DNA from: Christensenella timonensis
Lineage (GTDB): Bacteria > Bacillota > Clostridia > Christensenellales > Christensenellaceae
Reading direction: 5' to 3'
Assembly (NCBI RefSeq): GCF_900087015.1
Contig: NZ_FLKP01000002.1
Coordinates: 1,116,001 to 1,180,000, forward strand
Length of the DNA: 64,000 nt
In this document: positions 19,946 through 28,582 of the stretch, one piece after another
Layout of the letters: every line of letters starts with the position of its first letter
Numbering within the stretch: the stretch's first letter is position 1
The notes under the pieces: generated by a model
Told to the model about the DNA's origin: nothing
The model's input: the letters and a program-made list of their open reading frames with translations, nothing else
The model's database searches: none
Made by a program: the position numbers and the translations under genes

Positions 19946-20939
19946 TATACTGGCAATAGAGACCTCGTGCGACGAGACTGCGGCAGCCGTTGTGAAAAAC
20001 GGACGGCAGGTCGTTTCGCAGGCCCTGTATACACAGATCGCGATCCATAAGGAATTCGGGGGCGTGGTGCCGGAGATCGCTTCACGCAACCATGTCCTGA
20101 AGCTGCCGCAGGTGGTGGAGACAGCGATCCGCGGCGCGGGCGGCATGGAAAACATCGATGCGATCGCCGTGACAAACGGCCCGGGGCTCGTAGGCGCGCT
20201 TCTGACGGGCGTCTCCTATGCCAAAGGGCTTGCATACGCAGCAAAAAAACCGCTGATCCCGGTGCATCATATCGCCGGACATATCTGTGCAAACTATATC
20301 TCCCATCCGGATTTGAAGCCGCCGTTTTTGTGCCTTGTGGTATCGGGCGGACATACGCAGATCGTATGGGTAAAAGATGAGACGACCTATGAGACGCTGG
20401 GACGCACGCGCGACGACGCGGCGGGGGAAGCGATCGACAAGGTCGCGCGCGTGTTGGGGCTCGCCTATCCGGGCGGGCCGAATTTGCAGGAGCTAGCAAA
20501 GCAAGGCGACGAAAACAAATACCGTTTCCCGCACAGCTTCCGAGGGGAAGACCATCTGGATTTTTCATTCAGCGGCCTTAAAACAGCGGTGATCAACCTG
20601 CTGCACGGTTTTGAGCAAAAGGGCGAAGCGTACGACGGGGCGGATGTTGCCGCTTCGTTTTTAAAGAATGTGGCGGATACGCTGGTGAAAAATACTTTCG
20701 AGGCTGCGCGGCGCACGGATACGAAAATACTTGCGGTCGCGGGCGGCGTATCGGCAAACGAGCAGATACGCACGGCATTTGAAAAAAGAGCGCGGGAAGC
20801 GGGAATCGCCCTTTATTTTCCGGAGCTTAGATATTGTACGGACAACGCGGCGATGATCGCGTCATGTGCGTATTATGAATATGAAAAGGGGACGCGGGCC
20901 GGGCTCGATCTGAACGCACGGCCCGTCATGGAATTATAA
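19932..20939 (+). CDS. tsaD: tRNA threonylcarbamoyladenosine (t6A37) transferase TsaD
   Basis: A 335-residue Kae1/TsaD-family protein that transfers the threonylcarbamoyl group to A37 of ANN-decoding tRNAs, together with TsaB and TsaE. The start is taken at MKDVNILAIETSCDET, the conserved N-terminus; the frame stays open further upstream but that part is not family-like. The metal site is H113-x3-H117 in HHIAGH. VSGGHTQIV and the C-terminal CTDNAAMIA are diagnostic. TsaB and TsaE are not in this window. Confidence 0.97.
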   Translation: MKDVNILAIETSCDETAAAVVKNGRQVVSQALYTQIAIHKEFGGVVPEIASRNHVLKLPQVVETAIRGAGGMENIDAIAVTNGPGLVGALLTGVSYAKGLAYAAKKPLIPVHHIAGHICANYISHPDLKPPFLCLVVSGGHTQIVWVKDETTYETLGRTRDDAAGEAIDKVARVLGLAYPGGPNLQELAKQGDENKYRFPHSFRGEDHLDFSFSGLKTAVINLLHGFEQKGEAYDGADVAASFLKNVADTLVKNTFEAARRTDTKILAVAGGVSANEQIRTAFEKRAREAGIALYFPELRYCTDNAAMIASCAYYEYEKGTRAGLDLNARPVMEL

Positions 20940-20961
20940 CGTATCGGAAAGAGAGGCGAAA

Positions 20962-21690
20962 ATGCGGCTGAAAGGACTCATGCTGTTGCTCCTTGCGGGG
21001 GTGTTGTTGTTTGCGTCCGTTTCCTGCAGCGCGGATGACGCGGGGGAAACGCAGACAGGCTTGCCTGACCTTGCCGCGGTGAGTCTTGAAGGGCTCAGGA
21101 TTGTCGTCGACCCGGGGCACGGGGATACGGATGTGGGAACGATCGGCGTTTCGACGGGCAGATACGAAAAGGAAGTCAATTTAGAGATAGCCCTAAAGCT
21201 AAAGTCCGCCCTTGAAAAGGAAGGCGTCACGGTTGTGATGACGCGGGAAACGGACGACCCCATCGCGGCGGCGGAAGAAACGGATATCACAAAGCGCAAG
21301 GAAGCGGATATGCAAAAGCGCGAGCAGATCATCACGGATGCACAGGCGGATATGTACGTCGGCGTGCACCAGAATAGCTTTGAGGACGAAAATGCCTGCG
21401 GCCCGCAGATTTTTTACCATACGGATTCCAGTATGGGCGCGATGCTCGCACGGTGTATCCAGACGGTGATGAACGAACAGCTGCAGCCAAAAGAGCCGCG
21501 TAAGCCGAATTGCGGCAGGTACCGCCTATTAAAGCCGGGCAAACAGCCGAGCGTGACGGTGGAATGCGGCTTTTTCACCAATCCGGAAGAGGAGAAGAAG
21601 CTGCAGGATGCTTCTTATCAGGAACAAGTGGTAGCCGGGATCGTGGACGGGATCAAATATTTTGAGTGGAGTAAAGCGAATGCTGGGTAG
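20962..21690 (+). CDS. N-acetylmuramoyl-L-alanine amidase (Amidase_3), exported, possibly lipoprotein
   Basis: A 242-residue zinc amidase that cleaves the amide between MurNAc and L-Ala in peptidoglycan. The signal sequence ends in FASVSC; the lone Cys could be lipidated, though Ser at -3 is not ideal for a lipobox. The catalytic domain (about 45-235) shows the zinc ligands in VDPGHGD, in the Glu of KEVNLEIA and in GVHQNS, and the catalytic Glu in VECGFFTN. It is closest to the CwlD group used in spore cortex or general wall remodelling. mrnC overlaps its 3' end by 11 bp. Confidence 0.9.
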   Translation: MRLKGLMLLLLAGVLLFASVSCSADDAGETQTGLPDLAAVSLEGLRIVVDPGHGDTDVGTIGVSTGRYEKEVNLEIALKLKSALEKEGVTVVMTRETDDPIAAAEETDITKRKEADMQKREQIITDAQADMYVGVHQNSFEDENACGPQIFYHTDSSMGAMLARCIQTVMNEQLQPKEPRKPNCGRYRLLKPGKQPSVTVECGFFTNPEEEKKLQDASYQEQVVAGIVDGIKYFEWSKANAG

Positions 21691-22090
21691 TTTGCAGGAT
21701 GGATACCGATTGAGCGAAGATAAGGCGGCACAGGTCGCGCCGTTGACGCTTGCATACATCGGAGACAGTGTTTTTGATTTGTATGTGCGCACCAAATACG
21801 CCTTAAACAGCCAAAAAAATGCGGGGAAACTGCATTCCATGAGTATCCGGCTCGTCAATGCGCGTTCGCAGGCGGCGTTTGCGCACAGTTGGCTGGAGCG
21901 GTTTACGGAGGCGGAAAAAGAGGTGTTCATGCGCGGGCGCAATGCCAAAAGCCCGACCGTGCCCAAGAATATGAGCATTGCGGACTATAAATACGCGACA
22001 GCCATGGAGGCGGTGATCGGTTATTTGTACTTAAGCGGCCAGATGGCCCGTGTAAATGAAATACTGGGGACGCTGGAATTTGATTTATAG
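21680..22090 (+). CDS. mrnC: Mini-ribonuclease III
   Basis: A 136-residue RNase III domain without a double-strand-binding domain, used in Firmicutes to mature 23S rRNA. LAYIGDSVFDLYVR holds the RNase III signature, with the second acidic cluster in ATAMEAVIGYLYL. The ATG at 21680 is chosen over an in-frame TTG at 21662 because GGAG at 21667-21670 is well spaced for it. rlmB, another 23S rRNA gene, lies two genes downstream. Confidence 0.93.
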   Translation: MLGSLQDGYRLSEDKAAQVAPLTLAYIGDSVFDLYVRTKYALNSQKNAGKLHSMSIRLVNARSQAAFAHSWLERFTEAEKEVFMRGRNAKSPTVPKNMSIADYKYATAMEAVIGYLYLSGQMARVNEILGTLEFDL

Positions 22091-22114
22091 ATTTTGGGAA
22101 AAGAGGATGCAGAT

Positions 22115-22858
22115 ATGCCAAAAACGACGTTGAAGACAGTGCTTTTGATGGCCACGCCCGATCCGGAGCTGATCGTCTCCATGGGAGCGAAGCTTTGTTA
22201 TTCGCGCGCGGATATCGAGCAATTACAAAAAACAGCCAAAAGCGGGGAATTTATCGACAGGCTGACGCAGATGGGACACCTGTCGCCCATCGAGCATGCG
22301 TCTTTTTCGTTCGGGGTGGAAGGCGTTTCGCGCGCGTTGCTCGCGCAGATCACGCGCCACCGCATTGCGAGCTTTTCCGTACAGTCGCAGCGGTATGTAA
22401 ACCAAAGCGAGAAAAAGGAGGGATTCTCTTATATCATCCCGCCGAGTATCGAGGCTCTGGGAGAAGATGCGGTAGCAAGGTTTGAAAAGCAGATGGAGAC
22501 CATGCAGGAATGGTATGAGCAGTGGGTGCTGGCGCTCGGGGCAAACGGGGAAAAATCCAATGAGGATGCGCGTTTCGTACTGCCCAATGCATGCGAAACC
22601 AAGATGATCATTACCATGAACGCGCGCGAGCTGCTGCATTTTTTTGAGCTCCGCTGCTGCAACCGGGCACAGTGGGAGATACGCGAGCTTGCGTGGCAGA
22701 TGCTCGCGCTTGTGGCGCCGGTGGCGCCGGGGCTGTTCAAAAACGCGGGGCCGTCGTGCGTGGGCGGCAAATGCGCAGAAGGGCGTATGAGCTGCGGAAA
22801 GATGGAAGAAGTACGCGCAAAGCAAAAAAAGCTGTTGGAGGACGTAAGCAATGGATGA
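22115..22858 (+). CDS. thyX: Flavin-dependent thymidylate synthase
   Basis: A 247-residue ThyX that makes dTMP from dUMP with methylene-tetrahydrofolate and FAD/NADPH. The ThyX motif RHRIASFSVQSQR (RHRx7S) is present. The ATG at 22115 follows AAGAGG by 8 nt; an in-frame TTG at 22094 lacks support. It overlaps rlmB by 8 bp. No thyA is seen in the window. Confidence 0.96.
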   Translation: MPKTTLKTVLLMATPDPELIVSMGAKLCYSRADIEQLQKTAKSGEFIDRLTQMGHLSPIEHASFSFGVEGVSRALLAQITRHRIASFSVQSQRYVNQSEKKEGFSYIIPPSIEALGEDAVARFEKQMETMQEWYEQWVLALGANGEKSNEDARFVLPNACETKMIITMNARELLHFFELRCCNRAQWEIRELAWQMLALVAPVAPGLFKNAGPSCVGGKCAEGRMSCGKMEEVRAKQKKLLEDVSNG

Positions 22859-23618
22859 ACAAAGGGAATTTATCATTGGGCGCAACAGTGTACGCGAAGC
22901 GATCCGCTCGGGCGAACAGATCGATAAGATTTTTTTCCAGCAGGGACTCACGGACGGGAGTATCCGTGAGCTTTTGATGCTTGCACGCGGAAGTAAGCTG
23001 GTGATCGTGGAGGTTCCGCGCGCCAAGCTCGACGAGTTGTGTGCCGGAATGGGCGCGGAAGGGCATATGGGCAACCACCAGGGCGTGGTGGCGCAGGTTC
23101 CGGCGTTTGCATACAGCGAGATGGAAGACATCTTTGCGCTGGCGGAGGAACGCGGGGAACCGCCGTTTATCGTCATTCTTGACAGCATACAGGATCCGCA
23201 CAATTTAGGCGCGGTAATCAGGAGCGCGGAAGCGCTGGGCGCGCATGGCGTTGTTATCGGGAAACGGCGGGCGGCCTCCCTGACAACGGCGGCGTTCAAG
23301 GTATCGTGCGGCGCGGCACAATATATCCCGGTGGTCAAGGTAACGAATATCAACCATACCATCGAAGACCTGAAAAAGAAAAACGTATGGATGGCAGCGG
23401 CGGATATGGACGGCCAGCCGCTTGCAAAGACGGATCTTAAGGGCCCATATGCGCTGGTGATCGGCGGGGAATCCGAAGGGGTCGCACGGCTCACGAAGGA
23501 GTTATGCGACGTCGTCGTAAAAATCGAGATGCCGGGAAAGACCACGTCGCTCAATGCGGCTTGTGCGGCAAGCATCCTGATGTACGAAAAGCGCCGGCAG
23601 GATATGGCGGGAAAATAA
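22851..23618 (+). CDS. rlmB: 23S rRNA (guanosine-2'-O)-methyltransferase, RlmB/TrmH family
   Basis: A 255-residue SPOUT methyltransferase. The N-terminal part (IIGRNSVREAIRSG) is the RNA-binding region; the SPOUT knot shows ILDSIQDPHNLGAVIRSAEALG (motif 1), VIGGESEGVARL (motif 2) and SLNAACAASILMYE (motif 3). It starts within thyX. Its stop codon overlaps the ribosome site of sigH, so the two are coupled. Confidence 0.95.
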   Translation: MDEQREFIIGRNSVREAIRSGEQIDKIFFQQGLTDGSIRELLMLARGSKLVIVEVPRAKLDELCAGMGAEGHMGNHQGVVAQVPAFAYSEMEDIFALAEERGEPPFIVILDSIQDPHNLGAVIRSAEALGAHGVVIGKRRAASLTTAAFKVSCGAAQYIPVVKVTNINHTIEDLKKKNVWMAAADMDGQPLAKTDLKGPYALVIGGESEGVARLTKELCDVVVKIEMPGKTTSLNAACAASILMYEKRRQDMAGK

Positions 23619-23629
23619 GGAGAACTTTT

Positions 23630-24331
23630 TTGCGTAAAGACGAAGTGTTCGATGAAAATGAATTGCATGGCGGGGATACGCAGGGGGAGGAAATGGCGCT
23701 TGAACAGGGCTTCGGGAAGTACGCCCGTTTCAGCGATGAAGAAGCGGTCTTAAAGGCGGACGAAGACCCGGACGCCCTCGAATACATCCTGCATAAATAC
23801 AAGAATTTTGTGCGATCCAAAGCGCGTTCTTATTTTTTGATCGGCGCGGATCGGGAAGATATCGTCCAGGAAGGGATGATCGGCCTTTATAAGGCGGTAC
23901 GCGACTACGATGCGGAGAAAAAGGCATCGTTCCGGGCATTTGCGGAGCTGTGTATTACGCGGCAGATCATTACCGCGATCAAGACGGCGACGCGCCAGAA
24001 GCATAAGCCGCTCAATTCCTATGTATCGCTCAATAAACCGGTGTATGACGAGGAATCTGAGCGAACGCTTGTAGACCTGATCGCGGCGACAAAGATCACA
24101 AACCCGGAAGACATCATCATTGACAAAGAAGATTACGCAAACATAGAAGAAGAGATCACGAAAATGCTTTCGGAGCTGGAAAAACAGGTGCTGGGTTATT
24201 ATTTGCAGGGAAAGTCTTACCAGCAGATCGCCCGGATCATGGGCAGGCATGAGAAATCGATCGATAATGCGCTGCAGCGCGCGAAGGGAAAAATTGACAG
24301 GTTCCTGGCCGGGGCCAAGGCGAAAACTTGA
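23630..24331 (+). CDS. sigH: RNA polymerase sigma-H factor
   Basis: A 233-residue sigma factor of the Spo0H group, which directs transition-state and early sporulation genes. Region 2 reads ARSYFLIGADREDIVQEGMIGLYKA; ITAIKTATRQKHKPLNSYVS is characteristic of SigH. Region 4 is at the C-terminus (YYLQGKSYQQIARIMG). The start is a TTG at 23630 behind AAGGAG at 23618-23623. The N-terminal 40 acidic residues are longer than in the Bacillus protein. Its last codons overlap the -35 box of greA. Confidence 0.93.
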   Translation: MRKDEVFDENELHGGDTQGEEMALEQGFGKYARFSDEEAVLKADEDPDALEYILHKYKNFVRSKARSYFLIGADREDIVQEGMIGLYKAVRDYDAEKKASFRAFAELCITRQIITAIKTATRQKHKPLNSYVSLNKPVYDEESERTLVDLIAATKITNPEDIIIDKEDYANIEEEITKMLSELEKQVLGYYLQGKSYQQIARIMGRHEKSIDNALQRAKGKIDRFLAGAKAKT

Positions 24332-24355
24332 CAAAGCGCGGAATTTCTATATAAT
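24328..24355 (+). promoter_or_regulatory. Consensus promoter of greA-lysS
   Basis: Perfect TTGACA and TATAAT boxes are 16 bp apart; the -35 overlaps the sigH stop codon. This is among the best promoters in the window. Confidence 0.85.
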
Positions 24356-24418
24356 AGATGTCATGTAAAAAATGGAAAATTGTGCGCTTTTAAAGCGCTC
24401 AACAGGAGGATAGGACGA

Positions 24419-24895
24419 ATGGCAAATGACGATGTAGTCTTGACGCATCAAGGGGTAAAAGAACTCGAAGAAAAGCTGGAATATCTGAAAACAGTACGGC
24501 GCCTGGAGATCGCGGAAGAGATCAAGACAGCGCGTGCATTCGGCGACCTGTCGGAGAATGCGGAGTATGACGAAGCGAAAAACGAACAGGCCAAAATCGA
24601 AGGCGAGATCGTCATGCTGGAAAAGATGCTGCGTAACGCCACGGTCGTCGACCAGGACGATGTAGACGTACAGCGCGTCAATGTGGGTACGACGGTAAAG
24701 GTTTTTGACAAGGAGTTTGACGAAGAAGTCGAATATATGATCGTAGGCTCTGCGGAAGCGGATATGAGCCAGAATAAAATCTCCAATGAATCGCCCGTTG
24801 GACGTGCATTACTTGGTAAAAAAGTAGGCAACACGGTTAAAGTGGAAACGCCGGGGGGCATTGTAAGGCTTAAGATTCTCGATATCCACAGATAA
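24419..24895 (+). CDS. greA: Transcription elongation factor GreA
   Basis: A 158-residue factor that stimulates transcript cleavage by backtracked RNA polymerase. The N-terminal coiled coil carries [20 protein letters not shown] with the conserved acidic tip; the C-terminal FKBP-like domain ends in [15 protein letters not shown]. The ATG at 24419 follows AGGAGGA; the open frame upstream is not conserved. It has its own consensus promoter and is probably co-transcribed with lysS, 13 bp downstream. Confidence 0.96.
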   Translation: MANDDVVLTHQGVKELEEKLEYLKTVRRLEIAEEIKTARAFGDLSENAEYDEAKNEQAKIEGEIVMLEKMLRNATVVDQDDVDVQRVNVGTTVKVFDKEFDEEVEYMIVGSAEADMSQNKISNESPVGRALLGKKVGNTVKVETPGGIVRLKILDIHR

Positions 24896-24908
24896 GAAGG
24901 AGCAGGAA

Positions 24909-26402
24909 ATGGCAGAGCAGGAACAGAATACCCAGCAGGAGTTATCTGAAATATTGCGCGTGCGCCGCGAAAAGCTGCAGGCGTTAAAGGATGCGGGACG
25001 CGACCCATACGAGATCACGGTATTTGAAAAAACATATTCCTCGGAAGATATCTTAAGTAACTTTGAAACGCTCGAAGGGCAGGAAGTATCTGTCGCGGGC
25101 AGGATCATTTCCAAACGGGTCATGGGTAAAGCGAGCTTTTTCCATATCATGGACGGGCGCGGTAAAATACAGATTTACGCGCGGCGCGACGTGATGGGGG
25201 ATGATCCGTATGCGGAATATAAGAAATTCGATATCGGCGATATCGTAGGGATCACAGGCGAAGTATTCAAGACCAATGCCGGTGAGATTTCTGTCAAAGC
25301 CCACACGGTTCAGCTGCTTTCCAAATCGCTTTTGCCGCTGCCGGAAAAATGGCACGGGCTTAAGGACACAGACCTTCGGTACCGCCAGCGCTATGTCGAC
25401 CTGATCGTAAACCCGGAGGCTAAAAATGTATTTTACGCGCGTTCCAAGATCATCAAGGGCATCCGCGATTTTCTGGACGGCAAGGGATATATCGAGGTGG
25501 AAACGCCGGTGCTGCAAACGAGCGCGGGCGGCGCGGCGGCGCGGCCGTTTGTTACGCACCACAATACGCTCGACATCGACATGTATTTGCGCATCGCGAC
25601 GGAGCTGCATTTGAAGCGCCTTATCGTAGGCGGTTTTGAACGCGTATACGAAATCGGACGTATCTTCCGCAATGAAGGGATGGATCCCAAGCACAACCCG
25701 GAATTTACGACGGTGGAGCTTTACCAGGCATATACGGATTATGAGGGCATGATGAACCTGTGCGAGGAGCTGTTCCGTTACTGCTCGAAGCAGGTAAACG
25801 ATTCGGACGTTATCACTTACCAGGGCGTGGAAATAAACCTCGGAAGCGCGTGGAAGCGCATGAGCATGAACGAAGCGGTCAAAGAATATGCGGGGGTTGA
25901 TTTTGCCGCCTGCGGATCGGACGAACAAGCGCGCAGCCTGGCTAAGGAAGCGGGGATCGCGTTTGAGGGGACGCCTACGCGCGGGGTGCTTTTGAATGAA
26001 GCGTTTGAACAGAAAGTGGAAGAAAACCTCATCCAGCCGACCTTTATTTACGATTACCCGATCGAGGTATCGCCGCTCGCCAAGAAAAAACCGGGCAGCG
26101 ACTGGCTCACCGAGCGCTTTGAATTGTTTATCACGGGCCGCGAGCTCGCAAATGCGTTTTCGGAGCTCAACGACCCGGACGACCAGCGCGAACGTTTCAT
26201 GGAGCAGGCGAGAAAGCGCGCGGAAGGCGACGACGAGGCCAACATGATGGACGAGGATTTTGTCACCGCGCTTGCATATGCGATGCCGCCTACAGGCGGG
26301 ATGGGGATCGGCGTAGACCGTATGGTCATGCTGCTGACGGATTGCTTTTCTATCCGCGACGTGCTGCTGTTCCCAACGATGAAGCCAAAAGAGAGCAAAT
26401 AA
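24909..26402 (+). CDS. lysS: Lysyl-tRNA synthetase, class II
   Basis: A 497-residue class II synthetase. The N-terminal OB fold (about 60-170) binds the anticodon; motif 2 is [18 protein letters not shown] and motif 3 is [13 protein letters not shown]. The ATG follows AAGGAG. It is full length. Confidence 0.97.
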   Translation: MAEQEQNTQQELSEILRVRREKLQALKDAGRDPYEITVFEKTYSSEDILSNFETLEGQEVSVAGRIISKRVMGKASFFHIMDGRGKIQIYARRDVMGDDPYAEYKKFDIGDIVGITGEVFKTNAGEISVKAHTVQLLSKSLLPLPEKWHGLKDTDLRYRQRYVDLIVNPEAKNVFYARSKIIKGIRDFLDGKGYIEVETPVLQTSAGGAAARPFVTHHNTLDIDMYLRIATELHLKRLIVGGFERVYEIGRIFRNEGMDPKHNPEFTTVELYQAYTDYEGMMNLCEELFRYCSKQVNDSDVITYQGVEINLGSAWKRMSMNEAVKEYAGVDFAACGSDEQARSLAKEAGIAFEGTPTRGVLLNEAFEQKVEENLIQPTFIYDYPIEVSPLAKKKPGSDWLTERFELFITGRELANAFSELNDPDDQRERFMEQARKRAEGDDEANMMDEDFVTALAYAMPPTGGMGIGVDRMVMLLTDCFSIRDVLLFPTMKPKESK

Positions 26403-26491
26403 TATAAACTCTGGCATATTCAGGCCGTCAGGAATCAATCGGTTTTGCGAGGTGGAAGCCAAAGCAAAACAACTTTGAACAAAGGGGGAAT

Positions 26492-26533
26492 ACGGGCGAA
26501 CAGTATGTTCCGCCCGTAAAGCAGCAATGCTGC
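26492..26533 (+). other. Two hairpins in the lysS-to-26544 intergenic region
   Basis: ACGGGCG (26492-26498) pairs with CGCCCGT around a 10-12 nt loop, and GCAGC AAT GCTGC (26521-26533) forms a second hairpin that ends 10 nt before the next start codon. Neither has a T run. The 141-bp spacer has no clear promoter, so this may be a structured leader or processing site. Confidence 0.4.
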
Positions 26534-26543
26534 GTAAATATGT

Positions 26544-27209
26544 ATGGCAAAAGAAAGCGGAGTAAAAGCTGCAAAGGGAATCCTTTATGTATTGTCGCGG
26601 ATCGCCATTGTGGTGGTGATCATTGTGATTGCCGTCATTGCCTTTTATACCGCAATGCATACGATGAACGTGGAAATGGTCTTAAAGGACGCTTATACGG
26701 CGCGTGCGCAGGCGGTCTTGCTCCCTTCAAAGGACGGCAGCGAAGACGCTGTTTTGCAGCGCTTATTCACTGCCGATTTCCTTGCCAACGATACGGAGTT
26801 GAACGGAGACCGCTACAGCGAATTCGACATCTTGAATTATTACCAGCGGACGGAAGTGGATTCGTTTATCATATGGCCGTGGGAAGACGAGGCCACCGTT
26901 AAGGTGACGGATATCGTGACGGAAATCACGGGTACCCCGCTCGATATGATCGCGGAAGACGGGACGATCATTTCTTCGGAAGAGGCGTCCGAAAAGCCGC
27001 CGGAGTGGAAAAATGGGCAATACGAGGTCAAGCTTTTAAAGAGGGGGAACGCGTGGATGGTCACTTCCCAAAAGTTGTTAAAGGAAGTTGAGCCGGAACC
27101 CACCGGCGCGCTGCAGCCAAGTGCAAGTGCATCGCCGAAGGTTTCCGCTTCAGGTGAGCCGTCCGATATGGCGAGCCCGGCGGATACTGCGGAAGGTGCG
27201 GAAGAATAA
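26544..27209 (+). CDS. Single-pass membrane protein of unknown function
   Basis: I do not recognise a family. The 221-residue protein has a short basic N-terminus, one transmembrane helix (about 15-38, very Ile/Val-rich) and an outside domain of about 130 residues (40-175), which alternates beta-type segments and contains WPWEDEATVKVTDIVTEI. It ends in a low-complexity tail rich in Ser, Ala, Glu and Pro (about 180-221). No clear ribosome site precedes the ATG; a hairpin sits there instead. Position between lysS and dus gives no functional hint. Confidence 0.7.
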   Translation: MAKESGVKAAKGILYVLSRIAIVVVIIVIAVIAFYTAMHTMNVEMVLKDAYTARAQAVLLPSKDGSEDAVLQRLFTADFLANDTELNGDRYSEFDILNYYQRTEVDSFIIWPWEDEATVKVTDIVTEITGTPLDMIAEDGTIISSEEASEKPPEWKNGQYEVKLLKRGNAWMVTSQKLLKEVEPEPTGALQPSASASPKVSASGEPSDMASPADTAEGAEE

Positions 27210-27254
27210 TTTTGCGGGCGCAAAGGTATGCGCCTGTTTTTTTGAAAGGGATTT

Positions 27255-28202
27255 ATGTTACCAAAGGTTTATCTTGCGCCAATGGCGGGCGTGACGGATG
27301 CTGCGATGCGTGAAGTCTGCGTTTTGTGCGGCGCACAGATGACGGTCACGGAAATGGTCAGTGCCAAGGGGATCGCTTATCGTAATGCGCATACGCACGG
27401 GCTGCTGGGGTTGAGCGATGTGGAAAAGCAAGCGGTCGTCCAGCTTTTTGGAAGCGAGCCGGAGGTGATGGCCCAAACGGCCCAAACGGTGGAAGCGATG
27501 TTCGGGGAACGGCTTTTCGGCATCGATGTGAATATGGGCTGTCCTGCGCCTAAGATCGTCAAAAATGGCGAAGGCAGCGCGCTGATGAGAGAACCGCTTC
27601 TCGCGGGAAAGATCATTTCCGCACTGAAAAAAGCAGCCAGCGTCCCGGTGAGCGTCAAATTCCGTTCCGGGTTTTCGGAGCAGGATAAGAATGCCGTGGC
27701 TTTTGCCAAGATGGCGGAGGAAGCGGGCGCGGATATCATCACGATCCATGGACGTACGCGTGAACAGTATTACAGCGGGAAATCGGACTGGGACATGATC
27801 CGCAGGGTCAAGGAGGCAGTACAGATCCCCGTGATCGGCAACGGCGATATCTTCTGCGCACAGGATGCCGTGGACATGATGGAGCAGACGGGCTGCGATG
27901 CTGTCATGATAGGACGCGGTGCGCGCGGAAACCCGTTTTTGTTCAGGCAGGTCACCGAACTGCTGGAAACAGGGACAGCCGGCAGGAAGCCGACGGAGCA
28001 AGAGCGCATCGACATGTGCCTGCTGCAAGCGCGTATCGCTGTCAGGCACAAAGGCGAGGTACTGGCCTTGAAACAAATGCGTACGCATGCAGCGGATTAT
28101 ATCAAAGGGATACGCGGCGCTTCCCGGATCAGGGAACAGGTCGTGCGCGTAAGCACCTATGCGCAGCTTGAGGAGTTGCTGCGATGCGGATTAAAAAAGT
28201 AG
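27255..28202 (+). CDS. dus: tRNA-dihydrouridine synthase (DusB-like)
   Basis: A 315-residue FMN enzyme that reduces uridines in the tRNA D-loop. LAPMAGVTDAAMR is the FMN-binding start of the barrel; FGIDVNMGCPAPKIVKNGEGSAL contains the catalytic Cys; GADIITIHGRTREQ and PVIGNGDI, then DAVMIGRGARGNP, are family landmarks. It is closest to DusB. The start is 45 bp after the preceding gene. Confidence 0.94.
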   Translation: MLPKVYLAPMAGVTDAAMREVCVLCGAQMTVTEMVSAKGIAYRNAHTHGLLGLSDVEKQAVVQLFGSEPEVMAQTAQTVEAMFGERLFGIDVNMGCPAPKIVKNGEGSALMREPLLAGKIISALKKAASVPVSVKFRSGFSEQDKNAVAFAKMAEEAGADIITIHGRTREQYYSGKSDWDMIRRVKEAVQIPVIGNGDIFCAQDAVDMMEQTGCDAVMIGRGARGNPFLFRQVTELLETGTAGRKPTEQERIDMCLLQARIAVRHKGEVLALKQMRTHAADYIKGIRGASRIREQVVRVSTYAQLEELLRCGLKK

Positions 28203-28231
28203 TTGCTTTTATGCCCCCTATGTGCTAATAT
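28203..28231 (+). promoter_or_regulatory. Probable promoter of secG
   Basis: TTGCTT and TAATAT are 17 bp apart, directly behind the dus stop codon and 35 bp before secG. Confidence 0.5.
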
Positions 28232-28265
28232 ATTGCTGTTACGTATTCTATATGGAGGTATCGTT

Positions 28266-28517
28266 ATGGAGATTCTGTCTCTGATAATTAAAATAGTGTT
28301 GGTAGCTTTCTCGGTATTCCTGATCGTAGTCGTACTGCTCCAGTCGGGCGCAAAAACAGGCGTCCCGGGTGCGATCGGCGGCGGTGCGGAAGTAATGTGG
28401 GGGAAAAAGAAGGCGCGCGGTCTGGATGCGACGCTCAAGCGTCTGACAAAATTCGCGGCAGTCGGCTTTATGATCTTATCCGTATTTCTCTGCGTGATGC
28501 AGAAATACTGGATGTAA
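28266..28517 (+). CDS. secG: Preprotein translocase subunit SecG
   Basis: An 83-residue membrane protein with two helices (about 3-25 and 56-77) joined by a Gly-rich loop that contains LLQSGAKTG, a SecG hallmark. It joins SecYE in the translocon. The ATG at 28266 follows GGAGG at 28253-28257. secG-rnr-smpB-ssrA is a widespread Firmicutes order. Confidence 0.95.
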   Translation: MEILSLIIKIVLVAFSVFLIVVVLLQSGAKTGVPGAIGGGAEVMWGKKKARGLDATLKRLTKFAAVGFMILSVFLCVMQKYWM

Positions 28518-28534
28518 ACAAAGGGATAACTTGG

Positions 28535-28563
28535 AAAGCACCCGCATGTCCGGGTGCTTTTTT
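28535..28563 (+). terminator. Terminator between secG and rnr
   Basis: A 10-bp stem (AAAGCACCCG / CGGGTGCTTT) with a 6-nt loop and a T run. It ends 20 nt before the rnr start, so rnr expression depends on readthrough or on a promoter not seen here. Confidence 0.85.
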
Positions 28564-28582
28564 GATGAAGAAAGGAAAATAT

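Noticed and set aside
25053-26660. 535-codon open frame on the - strand across lysS
   Set aside because: Antisense shadow of lysS and the next gene; its translation is rich in Arg, His and Cys without domain features.
28397-28582. N-terminal extension of rnr across secG and the terminator
   Set aside because: It would be translated through a terminator hairpin and out of frame with secG; the winged-helix domain starts only after 28583.
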